Source: Betaproteobacteria bacterium (lineage in GTDB: Bacteria; Pseudomonadota; Gammaproteobacteria; Burkholderiales; Burkholderiaceae_C). From it: DNA of 45,273 nt. This document shows positions 1-8,495 of this stretch, in pieces. Both the position numbers and the translations under genes were made by a program. Every line of letters starts with the position of its first letter. The first letter of the stretch is position 1. Under the pieces are notes generated by a model that worked only from the letters and a program-made list of their open reading frames with translations, was not told the origin of the DNA and ran no database searches. The stretch is from contig RFYK01000003.1 in the NCBI GenBank assembly GCA_009925585.1, positions 1 through 45,273 of the forward strand. The letters run 5' to 3'.

Positions 1-901
1 TGGAAATCTTGGCAAAGCTGCTTTGCGCGGCCTCCAGCGCCAATTGGTCTTTGTTCATCTTGGTGATGGCTTCGGTGTAGTCCAAGTCTTGGATGTCTGA
101 CATGGTGGTTTTCAAGCGCAAGGTGATTTCGTCCAACACGTTGTTTTGCGAATCCACCACATTCAAGTCCGTGCCCACTTGGGCGGTGGCGTCGCTCAGC
201 CCTTGCTGCAAGCTGTCAATCTCGCTGATGCCCCTTTGGATCGCCACGCGGTTGTTGCCTTTGACTGCGTCGATCAAATCGCCCAATGACTGGAAAAACC
301 CAACGCCGACCTTGCCGCCCTTGCCGTCGTCACGCACCACATTGGTAAATGCGTCGGAGCCTGGAATGTTTTGGTTCATGCGGCGGTTGTCGCCCACGCC
401 CACCACCATGCGCGCTTGGTCGCCCTTGTAAACCAACACGCCCTTGGCGTCAGGTGCAAAAGGCATTTGACTCACGCGGCTGCCCGCGAACAAATAATTG
501 CCATTCGAGTCTTGCGAATTCGCCAAACTCAGCATCTGGTTACGCAGCTCTGTCATTTCCAGTGAAATGGTTTTTCTGTCTGCCGCACCCAAGGTGTCAT
601 TCGCCGCTTGCACCGCCAACTCTTTCATGCGGTACATCACATCGCTGGTGCTGTTGAGCGCGGTCTCCTCGGCCTTCAATCGAATTTCAACCGACTTGAT
701 GTTGCCTTGGTAACTTTTTTGGCGAGCGATCTCAGACTCCAAACGGGTCACCAATGACGCCTTGTCTGGCTCATCGCTGGGCTTGGTGATTTGCTTGCCA
801 GTGGACAACTGCTCTTGCGTTTTGGCCAGACTGCCCTGCACGTTGCCCAGCTGTGCGCTGGCGCGGTCAAAAAACATGCTGGTAGAAACTTTCATGACCA
901 T
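1..901 (-). CDS. flgL: Flagellar hook-filament junction protein FlgL (HAP3), 3' end cut by window edge
   Basis: FlgL is the second hook-filament junction protein; it is exported by the flagellar type III apparatus and sits between FlgK and the first flagellin. About 300 N-terminal residues are visible. They start MVMKVSTSMFFDRA and continue through the helical flagellin-like D0/D1 region, with conserved QLSTGKQI and KPSDEPDKASL segments. The C-terminal helix lies beyond position 1. I chose the ATG at 901 because AAGGAG lies 8 bases upstream; a second ATG at 895 (MKVSTS) is possible. It is the last visible gene of the flgB operon, 15 bases after flgK. Identity is secure; completeness cannot be judged. 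Confidence 0.93.
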   Translation of the reverse strand, partial: MVMKVSTSMFFDRASAQLGNVQGSLAKTQEQLSTGKQITKPSDEPDKASLVTRLESEIARQKSYQGNIKSVEIRLKAEETALNSTSDVMYRMKELAVQAANDTLGAADRKTISLEMTELRNQMLSLANSQDSNGNYLFAGSRVSQMPFAPDAKGVLVYKGDQARMVVGVGDNRRMNQNIPGSDAFTNVVRDDGKGGKVGVGFFQSLGDLIDAVKGNNRVAIQRGISEIDSLQQGLSDATAQVGTDLNVVDSQNNVLDEITLRLKTTMSDIQDLDYTEAITKMNKDQLALEAAQSSFAKIS

Positions 902-916
902 GGTGTCATCTCCTTA

Positions 917-2203
917 TCAGCGGACTTGCACGATGGCGTCAAACAATTGACCAGAAATTTGCAGCGCTTTGGCTGCCGCTTGGTAGGCCTGCTGGAAACG
1001 AATCAAATCTGCTGCTTCGTCGTCCAAGTTCACGCCAGACACTTTGTCACGCGCACTCTTCGCTTGGTCGTTCACCACGGTCAAGGCTTGTTGCGTGATC
1101 TTGGCTTGCTGTGCAGCGTTGCCCACGTTGTTCACTTGGTCGATGTAACTTTCGGCCAAGGTTTTGTTACCAACCACTTTTTTCTGTGACAGGTCGGCCA
1201 TGATCAACATGTTTTCGTTGTTACCGATGCCGTCGTGGTTACCGTCCACCGCGAACACATCGCCGACATCTGGTGCGCGCGAAAACTTGATGGACAAACC
1301 TTGGTATTCGATGACCGGATCAAGCACGGTGTTGTCGTAATGGCGATTGACCAATTCGGTACCCGTGGCACCATCCACAATCACATATCGATCAGGTTCA
1401 ATGAACTTGATTTGCAAATTTTGGTCACGCAGTTTGTCTTTGGGATCGATCGGCTGGCCTTCGAAACTGGCCGCGATGCTGGCTTTGCCTTGACCGGTGA
1501 CAAACACCATCAAATCGTCAGGCACTTTGCCTTCCACATAAGCGGCCGTTCTGAAACCCAGCAAGCTCAAGTCAAATGGGCTGCCTGTCTGCCGACGGTC
1601 TGCAGGACCGTACTCGCCAAACGACAAGCGAATGTCCGATTTTTCTGGGTCGCCCAAGCGACGTGTCAAGCGGACCATGCCATGGAACAAGTTAGAGCCT
1701 TCGCTCAAATTCAAATTCAAGGCATTGGCAGGTTTACCGGCATCGTCATAGGGGCCCAGCGCGATGGTTTCGCCTTCATGGCCGGGCAAGTTCTCCAAAA
1801 TCAAATCACCGTTGTCAGCCAATCGCGCATTGACACCGGTGGCTTCACTTTTCGATTGAAGCGCTTGCACGAATGACAGCAAATCTTTGTACTGGGCAGG
1901 CACTTTGCCACCCGTCGGCAATTTTCCAATCACCACACCATTGACTGTCATCTCTTTGTGAAAATCCAGCGAGGCTGCAGGCACACGAATTTCGTTGAAC
2001 ACTTCCGCGTATTTCAAGTCATTGGCTTTGACCACATCAGTGGCCAAATGCTTGCTGACCACGGTGTCATTGAAACCGCGCACCAATCCTGTCAATACCG
2101 TGGTTTTGCCGTCGGCGTTGGTGGTTTTGCCGCTGTAATAAATTTGTTCGTCGCCAATTTGAATCACACCGCCGGTGTCAGAAAACAAATCGGCATTTTT
2201 CAA
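917..2203 (-). CDS. flgK: FlgK (HAP1), C-terminal part, separated from the N-terminal part by a frameshift
   Basis: This frame encodes the C-terminal part of hook-associated protein 1. It ends with the typical FlgK C-terminal D0/D1 helix: GVNLDDEAADLIRF, then FQQAYQAAAKALQ and the final AIVQVR. It has no normal start. The first possible start is a TTG at 2203 that overlaps the TGA of the upstream part (TTGA), with no well-placed ribosome-binding site. Upstream in this frame, codons for GDTLELKNADLF read naturally on from the end of the N-terminal part, so both frames were one gene of about 988 codons. The shift is -1, or one lost base. Separate translation from TTG is possible but would leave FlgK in two halves. 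Confidence 0.85.
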   Translation of the reverse strand: MKNADLFSDTGGVIQIGDEQIYYSGKTTNADGKTTVLTGLVRGFNDTVVSKHLATDVVKANDLKYAEVFNEIRVPAASLDFHKEMTVNGVVIGKLPTGGKVPAQYKDLLSFVQALQSKSEATGVNARLADNGDLILENLPGHEGETIALGPYDDAGKPANALNLNLSEGSNLFHGMVRLTRRLGDPEKSDIRLSFGEYGPADRRQTGSPFDLSLLGFRTAAYVEGKVPDDLMVFVTGQGKASIAASFEGQPIDPKDKLRDQNLQIKFIEPDRYVIVDGATGTELVNRHYDNTVLDPVIEYQGLSIKFSRAPDVGDVFAVDGNHDGIGNNENMLIMADLSQKKVVGNKTLAESYIDQVNNVGNAAQQAKITQQALTVVNDQAKSARDKVSGVNLDDEAADLIRFQQAYQAAAKALQISGQLFDAIVQVR

Positions 2204-3882
2204 CTCCAGCGTATCCCCAGCTCTTCACCCGCCGCCAATTTCAACTCGCCCAAAGCTTCATCGTTGAGTTTGATGGCGCCTTGGGGAATCACCACCAGAT
2301 CAGTGGAGGACGAGACAGGAACCACGCGTCCACTCTTCAACGTGGCGGCGGTGGGAGTGGCTTTGTCGGGTTGGCCTAACTTGTCAAACTGCTGCTCATA
2401 CAAGACGCTGGCTTTGGTGCCATAAAACACATTGGCACCACGGTAGCCTTTTTCGCCCGATTGGTTCAAGTAGGCATCGCTGTAAGTCAGTGCCGAGCTG
2501 AACCCATTGTCTGTGTTGAGCATCTGGAATTTTTCATCCTCGCTCAATGGAACACCGATCAATTGCCGGGCATCACGTGTCATCACATGCAATTGCTGAC
2601 CTGGCTTGACGTTGTCCAAATAAATCGTGGTGTTCTCCATGCCCGCCGCCAATGTGGTGACTGGCGCAAACAATCGACCACCGCCGACTTCCACCTTCAA
2701 GGGGTTGTTGGTGAACGGGTTGTTTGACAACAATGGGTTGCTGATGCCTGGCGGCATGGTGCTGGCCAGAAAACTGACCCTCGCTCTGACATCACTGGCA
2801 TTGTTAGGGTTTTCTGTGACGCGAAACAAACCACCGGTGGTGATGCGCAGCGGGTCTTGCAACAACACGCGAATGCCTTCTGCCGCCGCTGGCGCTTTTT
2901 CGTCAATGTGCAACAAATCCACGCCAATTTGTCCGTAGCCATCAATGCCTGCGCGTTGGATGGTGTTGACTTCATTGACAAACGATTTGGCCAAGAAGTC
3001 CAAGCCCTTTTGCGCAGGCTCCAACACTTGGCTGATGAAGGTATTGAGCCCGCCCATGGTGCCACCACTGGTGCCAGACAAAGGCTCGGTGTTGCCATAC
3101 GGGTCAAGCACCAAATCAATTTTGCTGATGGAATTCGGGTCAAACCCGATGGGACGTGACTTTAATCCGTCCACCACCAAGCTTTGTTTCATGGTGGTGC
3201 CCAGACTCACCGACACGATGCCATTGGAGGTGAAGCTGGTTTTGATGCGTGCAAATTCAGAAATTTGACGCAACAGCAAATCACGCCGATCCAGTAATTC
3301 AGACGACTGACCTTCTAACGTGGGTGACTTGGTCAACTGCTGATTGACCAACGCCAATTGCTCGGTCAACGTATTGATTTGGTTGGAGGCACTTTCCAAT
3401 GCTTGTTTGGTTTCGGTGGACACCAAATTCAACTGACCAGACAACTCGGCGAAACGCGATCCCACCCCTTCTGATGAACGGATGAAACTGGTGCGCATCA
3501 CCGTTGACGCCGGGTCGACAGACAAACTGCGCGCGGCATCAAAAAAGGTGTCGAGCGCAGAACTCAATCCCACGCTCTTGTCGCCCATGATGTCCATCAC
3601 GCGCTGGGTGTAATTCACCAGAGGCTCTTGCGTGGCCAAATCGGTATTGCTGTTGCGCAAATTGGATTCAGCAAACGTGTCAAATGCGCGCTTGACCGCA
3701 GTGAACAACACACCCGTGCCCAAATACATGTTCGCGTGTTTGGACGGCGCACTTTGTGTCAAGGTTGATTGCTGACGCGAGTACCCTTCGGTGCTGACGT
3801 TGGCAATGTTGTTACTGACGGTGCCCAAGGCACGCTGATAGGCGGCGACCGCTGAACTGCTGATACCAAGCATGTCACTCAT
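2200..3882 (-). CDS. flgK: FlgK (HAP1), N-terminal part, ends at a premature stop
   Basis: FlgK is the first hook-filament junction protein. The N-terminus (LGISSSAVAAYQRALGTVSN, then NIANVSTEGYSRQQ) is the hallmark FlgK/FlgE/FlgG rod-type motif. A long helical D1 region follows (about 60-220, with SSELLDRRDLLLRQISE), then beta-rich variable sequence. The start ATG overlaps the flgJ stop (ATGA), implying translational coupling. The frame ends GEELGIRWS at 2200, where the C-terminal frame takes over one base out of phase. The shift must lie between about 2200 and 2225; the CCCC run at 2214-2217 (+ strand) is the likeliest site. The joined protein (about 988 aa) is far longer than enteric FlgK (about 547), mainly in the middle. 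Confidence 0.9.
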   Translation of the reverse strand: MSDMLGISSSAVAAYQRALGTVSNNIANVSTEGYSRQQSTLTQSAPSKHANMYLGTGVLFTAVKRAFDTFAESNLRNSNTDLATQEPLVNYTQRVMDIMGDKSVGLSSALDTFFDAARSLSVDPASTVMRTSFIRSSEGVGSRFAELSGQLNLVSTETKQALESASNQINTLTEQLALVNQQLTKSPTLEGQSSELLDRRDLLLRQISEFARIKTSFTSNGIVSVSLGTTMKQSLVVDGLKSRPIGFDPNSISKIDLVLDPYGNTEPLSGTSGGTMGGLNTFISQVLEPAQKGLDFLAKSFVNEVNTIQRAGIDGYGQIGVDLLHIDEKAPAAAEGIRVLLQDPLRITTGGLFRVTENPNNASDVRARVSFLASTMPPGISNPLLSNNPFTNNPLKVEVGGGRLFAPVTTLAAGMENTTIYLDNVKPGQQLHVMTRDARQLIGVPLSEDEKFQMLNTDNGFSSALTYSDAYLNQSGEKGYRGANVFYGTKASVLYEQQFDKLGQPDKATPTAATLKSGRVVPVSSSTDLVVIPQGAIKLNDEALGELKLAAGEELGIRWS

Positions 3883-4403
3883 GGTTCATTCCTCACGGGT
3901 GACAACGACATGGTTTTGTTCATTTGCAGCGGTTTCAAGGTCTGCACAGGCAACGGCATGGCGGGCTGCTCCACCTTGGTGAAAGGCATGGGCAACTGCG
4001 GTTTGTTCAAGGGCATGCCCGCTGGCAACAAGCTGCCCGCTTTTTGACGCAAAGCCAATAACTCTGCCGTGCTGGGTGCGGACTGTTGTTGGCTCAATTG
4101 CTTGACCACCACATCGGCAAACCCCAGTGCGTTTCGTTTGGCCATCGACATGGACAATTCTTTGTCGTACATGCCTTCAAAAGTTTCCAATGCGTTCGAA
4201 TGAAACATGTCACTTTTCATGACGCTGGATGCTTCACGCATGGACTTGAGCATCATCTGAATGAACAACGCTTCAAATTGTTCGGCTGATTCACGCAACG
4301 CCGTTTTGTCATTGCGCTGGGCTTTACCGCGCAATTCACCCAACGCACCAAAGTCCGAATAGGACTTGGCTGCGGTGGAACTGGGGTTGGTGATGTCAGC
4401 CAT
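3879..4403 (-). CDS. flgJ: FlgJ rod-assembly chaperone, short form without muramidase domain
   Basis: This 174-residue protein matches only the N-terminal rod-binding half of enteric FlgJ. The key segment is ESAEQFEALFIQMMLKSMRE at about residues 38-57, followed by the METFEGMYDKE-like stretch ALETFEGMYDKELSMSMAKR. The peptidoglycan-hydrolase domain seen in Salmonella FlgJ is absent. The tail is proline-rich (PAGMPLNKPQLPMPFTKVEQ) and low in complexity. It probably caps the growing rod, while wall cleavage is done by a separate enzyme, plausibly the LysM/transglycosylase-like gene at 13766-14917. It is coupled to flgK by a 4-base overlap and lies 10 bases after flgI. Confidence 0.92.
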   Translation of the reverse strand: MADITNPSSTAAKSYSDFGALGELRGKAQRNDKTALRESAEQFEALFIQMMLKSMREASSVMKSDMFHSNALETFEGMYDKELSMSMAKRNALGFADVVVKQLSQQQSAPSTAELLALRQKAGSLLPAGMPLNKPQLPMPFTKVEQPAMPLPVQTLKPLQMNKTMSLSPVRNEP

Positions 4404-4413
4404 GGTCAGTGCA

Positions 4414-5547
4414 TCAAATGATGATCAATTCAGCCCGCAAACTGCCCGAGCTTTTCAAGGCTTCCAAAATCGCAATCAGCGAGGACGGTGTGGCACCGAT
4501 TTGGTTGACCGCGTCCACGATTTCACGCAAGTCCACACCTGGCTTGAACAAGAACATCGGATTCTTCGGTTCTGACACCGCGATGTCAGCGTTTTGCACC
4601 GGTGTGGTTTGACCTTGGCTGAGAGCGTTTGGTTGAGACACATCGTTGGTGGCAGTGATGGCCACAGAGATCGTGCCATGTGACACCGCCGCGGCAGTGA
4701 CTCGCACGGCGCGGTTGATCACCACCGTACCTGTGCGCGAATTGATGACCACGCGCGCATTCGGTTCAGCGGGCGTGACCTCGATGTTTTCCAACATGCC
4801 CATGAATGACACGCGTTGATTCAAGTCTTGGGGTGCTCGAACCGATATCGATGTGCCGTCGATGGCTTGCGCCACATCACCACCAAATTTTGAATTGATC
4901 GCAGCGACCATGGCGCTGCTCGTCGAGAAATCGTTGTCACGCAAATTCAGGATCAGGTGTTCGGCTTTTTCAAACGGCGTGTCGACCATGCGCTCGACGA
5001 TGGCACCTGCAGGAATGCGTGCGGCAGTGGGTACACCAATCGCCACCTTGGAACCGGCTGCACCAGCATCGATGCCCGTCGCGGTCAAGGCGCCTTGTGC
5101 CAGTGCGTAAATTTCGCCATCCACTCCGCGCAAGGCGGTCATGATCAGGTTGCCACCACGCAAATTGGTGGCCTTGCCAATCGCGGAAATGTTCACGTCG
5201 ATGCGTTGACCGGGCTTGGCAAATCCGGGCAGGTCCGCGGTCACCATCACGGCAGCGGCATTTTTGATGTCGATTCGGCTCGCAGAGGTGACTTGTTCAA
5301 AGTCTGACATGGGGCCATCAATCCGCACACCCATTTGCGACAACATGGCTTTCATGCTTTGCGTGGTGAAAGGCACAGACGCATCGTCTCCGGTGCCCTG
5401 CAAACCCACCACCAAACCAAAACCAATCAACTGGTTCGAACGCTGTGCGGCCACCGTGGCCAAATCTTTGACACGGTCAGCCCAGACCGGTGTTGCCAAG
5501 GTACATGCCAAAGCCAAACAGCTTGATGTCAACCACGAATGTTTCAT
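4414..5547 (-). CDS. flgI: Flagellar P-ring protein FlgI
   Basis: FlgI forms the periplasmic P ring around the rod and needs the chaperone FlgA, encoded nearby at 15023. The 377-residue length is typical. A Sec signal peptide is visible (SCLALACTLATPVWA, cleavage before DRVKDLA), followed by conserved NQLIGFGLVVGLQGTGDD and the FTTQSMKAMLSQMGV segment. The C-terminus DAVNQIGATPSSLIAILEAL is also typical. It sits between flgH and flgJ in the standard order, with gaps of 22 and 10 bases. No defect was seen. Confidence 0.97.
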   Translation of the reverse strand: MKHSWLTSSCLALACTLATPVWADRVKDLATVAAQRSNQLIGFGLVVGLQGTGDDASVPFTTQSMKAMLSQMGVRIDGPMSDFEQVTSASRIDIKNAAAVMVTADLPGFAKPGQRIDVNISAIGKATNLRGGNLIMTALRGVDGEIYALAQGALTATGIDAGAAGSKVAIGVPTAARIPAGAIVERMVDTPFEKAEHLILNLRDNDFSTSSAMVAAINSKFGGDVAQAIDGTSISVRAPQDLNQRVSFMGMLENIEVTPAEPNARVVINSRTGTVVINRAVRVTAAAVSHGTISVAITATNDVSQPNALSQGQTTPVQNADIAVSEPKNPMFLFKPGVDLREIVDAVNQIGATPSSLIAILEALKSSGSLRAELIII

Positions 5548-5569
5548 GTCAGTTCAACCTGTTGAAGAA

Positions 5570-6253
5570 TTAAAAGGGCCAGAATTTCATCAAGGCGGAG
5601 GTGCCCCAGCCAGGTTTGCTGGCGCTGGCCAAGTCACCTGAACCACGGTAGGAAATTTGTGCATTGGCCAAACGCAATGAATTGACCGTGCCGTTGGGAC
5701 CCACGTCTTGCGGACGGATCACACCGGCCACTTGGATGACTTCGGTGCCTTCGGACAGGCCGAGTTTTTTCTCGCCACGCACCACCAAATTGCCATTGGC
5801 CAAAATTTCAATCACGGTCACAGTGATGGACCCGCTCAAGCTGGCCTTTTGGTCTGCCGAGCCTTTGCCCGTGCTCTTGGTGGTGGATTTGTTCAAGTCC
5901 ACCCCATTCAACGGGCTGTTAGAGCCCGCAATGAATTTGCTGATCCCCGAGGGAATCGCGGTGTTGGACGCATCCTTGCTGATGTCGGTGCCTTGGCTGC
6001 GCGCAGCTTGGGTGGACTCGTTGAGCAGCACCGTGATCAAGTCACCCACTTGGTAATTGCGGCCTCGGCCAAACCAGGCATCGCTTTGGCGATTGCCGTA
6101 AATGCCACCGGTCGCGGGTTTGGTTTGGTCTTGTACCAAGGGGTAAACCGGCGCGAAATCGGGTGAAGACGTGAGAGCAGGCAACATCGGGTCAGGATGG
6201 GCGCATGCTTGCAACCCAACGACCACGGCCAATAAAGAGAGGATGTTTTTCAT
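5570..6253 (-). CDS. flgH: Flagellar L-ring lipoprotein FlgH
   Basis: FlgH forms the outer-membrane L ring. The 227-residue product has a lipoprotein signal (LLAVVVGLQAC, lipobox LQAC with the modified Cys at about residue 17). It then carries the family segments GGIYGNRQSDAWFGRGRNYQ, VGDLITVLLNESTQAARS, a glycine/serine-rich stretch, ITVTVIEILANGNLVVRGEK and IRPQDVGPNGTVNS. The C-terminal SYRGSGDLASASKPGW is also family-typical. It lies in conserved order between flgG and flgI. The outer-membrane FlgH ring is the likely docking surface for the FlgP/FlgT-like proteins encoded at 18880-20500; that link is inference from other genera. Confidence 0.97.
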   Translation of the reverse strand: MKNILSLLAVVVGLQACAHPDPMLPALTSSPDFAPVYPLVQDQTKPATGGIYGNRQSDAWFGRGRNYQVGDLITVLLNESTQAARSQGTDISKDASNTAIPSGISKFIAGSNSPLNGVDLNKSTTKSTGKGSADQKASLSGSITVTVIEILANGNLVVRGEKKLGLSEGTEVIQVAGVIRPQDVGPNGTVNSLRLANAQISYRGSGDLASASKPGWGTSALMKFWPF

Positions 6254-6273
6254 GGTGTCAGTGATGCGTTGGA

Positions 6274-7059
6274 TCAGAGGTTTTGGTTCAAATACTTCAA
6301 CATGCCGTCGACCGCTTCGATCGATTTGGAGTTGATTTCGTAAGCGCGCTGGGTTTCGATCATGTTGACCATTTCCTCCACCACGTTCACGTTGGAAGCT
6401 TCCAGCGAACCTTGGTTCAACACACCTGCACCCACGGTGCCCGGTTGCAACAATTGCACCGGACCGCTGGCTGCCGTGGCGGCCAGCAAGTTGTTACCCA
6501 AGGGTTTCAAACCACTTGGGTTAATGAAGGTGGCGATCTGAATTTGACCCAGTACCTGTTGGCCTTGTCCGCCCACCAGTTCCACTGACACGGTGCCGTC
6601 GCGGCCAATCGTCAAGGCAGATGCATTGCCAGGGATGGTGATGTTGGGCTCTAACAAGAAGCCGGTCGACGTGACCAGCTGTCCGGTGCCCGTCAATTTG
6701 AAAGCACCGTCACGCGAATAGGCGATGGTGCCGTCTTGTTGCTGAATTTGAAAAAACCCGTTGCCCATGATGGCCACGTCCAAGGGGTTTTGGCTGTTGA
6801 TCAAGTTACCTTGCAAGTGCAGCTTTTCCGTGGCCACCACTTTGGTACCCGTGCCCAGCATCAAGCCGGTCGGTGACTGGGTGTTGGCCGTGGTTTGTCC
6901 GCCTGCTTGGCGAATGTTTTGGTAGAGCAAATCCTCAAATACCGCGCGATCGCGCTTGAAACCGGTGGTCGAGACGTTGGCCAAGTTATTGGAAATGACG
7001 TTCATGCGCGTCTGCTGCGCGTCCAAGCCGGTCTTGGAAACCCATAAAGCTGCATCCAT
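6274..7059 (-). CDS. flgG: Distal rod protein FlgG
   Basis: FlgG builds the distal rod that passes through the P and L rings. At 261 residues it has the standard length. The N-terminus (ALWVSKTGLDAQQTRMNVIS, then NNLANVSTTGFKRDRAVFED) and the central GNGFFQIQQQDGTIAYSRDGAF are diagnostic. The C-terminus, ASNVNVVEEMVNMIETQRAY followed by EINSKSIEAVDGML, is the conserved D0 helix. It is preceded by flgF with a 49-base gap and followed by flgH after 20 bases. Nothing unusual was seen. Confidence 0.97.
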   Translation of the reverse strand: MDAALWVSKTGLDAQQTRMNVISNNLANVSTTGFKRDRAVFEDLLYQNIRQAGGQTTANTQSPTGLMLGTGTKVVATEKLHLQGNLINSQNPLDVAIMGNGFFQIQQQDGTIAYSRDGAFKLTGTGQLVTSTGFLLEPNITIPGNASALTIGRDGTVSVELVGGQGQQVLGQIQIATFINPSGLKPLGNNLLAATAASGPVQLLQPGTVGAGVLNQGSLEASNVNVVEEMVNMIETQRAYEINSKSIEAVDGMLKYLNQNL

Positions 7060-7108
7060 CGTCTAACCCCTGTTCTTCAAATATTCAATGTGTCTGTGTC
7101 AGCCCACA

Positions 7109-7876
7109 TCAACTGTTCAACTTCATCATGCTGGCCCCAGCTTGGTCGTTGTCATGGCTGGACTTCACCATGCGCACTTGTTGCTCAAACATGCGGGACT
7201 GCTCGATCAGTTTGACCATGGCTTCTTGTGGATTGACATTGCTGCCTTCCAAAGCCTGTGACATTACTGACACCTTCAAAGGACCAGAAGCAAAATCTGA
7301 GCCAGAGGGTTTGTCATGTACCTTAAATAGCCCATCTTCACGCCGTGTCAGCGGGGTTTGGCTGGCATCGCGCAGCATCAAAGTAGCGACTAATTCTTCA
7401 TTTTGTATGCCTGGCTGTGAAGGATTGGATGCAAACACGCGCCCATCGTCTGAAATGGTGATTTTGAGGTTGGGCGGCACGGTGATCGGCGTATTGCCGT
7501 CACCCATGACCGGATGGCCATTGCCGGTCTGCAGCACGCCGTCGACCGTCACCTGCAAATCGCCGCGACGGGTGAATGCAGTTTCGCCATTGGGCGCTTG
7601 CACGCCCAAGACCGTGTGGTCGTTCATGTGAATGTCGAGGTCGCGGCCGGTGGCAATCAACGGTCCGGGCTTCAATTGAATGAAGTCCATGTGCGCGGCT
7701 TGTGGTTGGTAGCTGGAATCAAAGCCTTCGCCGCCTGCTTTGAACGCTTTCATAGACACTTCGAAAGAACGCTTAAAGCCCGTGGTGGTCATGTTGGCCA
7801 TTTCATTGGCCAAGACCTGGCGAGCCAGACGCATTTCAGTGATTGCTGCAGAAGAATTAAAGGCTAGGCGTTCCAT
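7109..7876 (-). CDS. flgF: Proximal rod protein FlgF
   Basis: FlgF is a proximal rod subunit exported by the flagellar type III system. The 255-residue protein starts MERLAFNSSAAITEMRLARQ with the variant NEMANMTTTGFKRSFEVSM in place of the usual NNLAN motif. It carries a mid-region FTRRGDLQVTVDGVLQTGNG, typical of FlgF/FlgG. It ends with EGSNVNPQEAMVKLIEQSRM plus a helical tail. Position between flgE and flgG supports FlgF over FlgG. Degeneration of the rod motif relative to FlgG is normal for FlgF. Confidence 0.94.
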   Translation of the reverse strand: MERLAFNSSAAITEMRLARQVLANEMANMTTTGFKRSFEVSMKAFKAGGEGFDSSYQPQAAHMDFIQLKPGPLIATGRDLDIHMNDHTVLGVQAPNGETAFTRRGDLQVTVDGVLQTGNGHPVMGDGNTPITVPPNLKITISDDGRVFASNPSQPGIQNEELVATLMLRDASQTPLTRREDGLFKVHDKPSGSDFASGPLKVSVMSQALEGSNVNPQEAMVKLIEQSRMFEQQVRMVKSSHDNDQAGASMMKLNS

Positions 7877-7898
7877 GTCGATTCTCTAAGGAGGGGCT

Positions 7899-8495
7899 TT
7901 ACGCTCTGATTTGAATAATGGATTGGGTCAGTGTGGTGCTGGTCTCAATCGCCTTGGCATTGGCCTGGAAGTTACGCTGCTCGGTGATCAAGTCCACCAA
8001 CTCTTGCGTCAAATCCACGTTGGCACGTTCGGTCGCACCGGAGCGCACCGTACCGAAGCCTGCTGAACCGGCTTCACCGTACTTGGCTGCACCTGATGAC
8101 GCGGATTTGTAGTAACTGGTGTCACCAATCTGGCGCAAACCGGTTGGGTTGGAGAAGTTCACCAACACCACCTTGCCCAGTGATTTCTGTGCACCGTTTG
8201 AATAAGACGCGTTGACCAAGCCATCGTCGCCGATGGACAAGCCCACCAAGTCACCTTCAGGTGCACCGTCTTGCGACTGTGACAACACCGCATAAGGCGA
8301 TGAAAACTGGGTCGACTTGGAGTAGTTGATGTTGATCGTCAATGCGCCCTTACCGTCTGGCAAGAACACGGTATCGAGTTGTGAACCTTGCTTAGGTGAC
8401 ACCAAGTTACCTGAGGTGTCAGGCCACTTCCACGCCATTGACAGTTTGGGTGTATTGCGTGGGCTTGATCCAGGTAGAGGTGTTGCCACGGCCAC
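7899..8495 (-). CDS. flgE: Hook protein FlgE, C-terminal part, out of frame with the N-terminal part
   Basis: This frame carries the last conserved part of the hook protein. Recognisable segments are GDDGLVNASYSNGAQKSLGK, VNFSNPTGLRQIGDTSYYKS, and the terminal D0 helix NVDLTQELVDLITEQRNFQA with the final SIIQIRA. The first 25 codons of this frame lie inside the overlap with the N-terminal part and look like non-native sequence. Genuine FlgE sequence resumes at DTSGNLVSPKQGS (from about 8421 downwards). Reading NGVEVA then DTSGNLV requires skipping one base at GCC TGA C, that is one extra C or a +1 slip. It is unlikely to be translated alone as a functional protein. Confidence 0.85.
   Translation of the reverse strand: MAVATPLPGSSPRNTPKLSMAWKWPDTSGNLVSPKQGSQLDTVFLPDGKGALTININYSKSTQFSSPYAVLSQSQDGAPEGDLVGLSIGDDGLVNASYSNGAQKSLGKVVLVNFSNPTGLRQIGDTSYYKSASSGAAKYGEAGSAGFGTVRSGATERANVDLTQELVDLITEQRNFQANAKAIETSTTLTQSIIQIRA

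Noticed and set aside
2200-2203. Independent translation of the FlgK C-terminal half from TTG overlapping the stop
   Set aside because: A start-stop overlap TTGA exists, but the ribosome-binding GGAG directly abuts the TTG, and the natural protein sequence continues upstream of it in the same frame.
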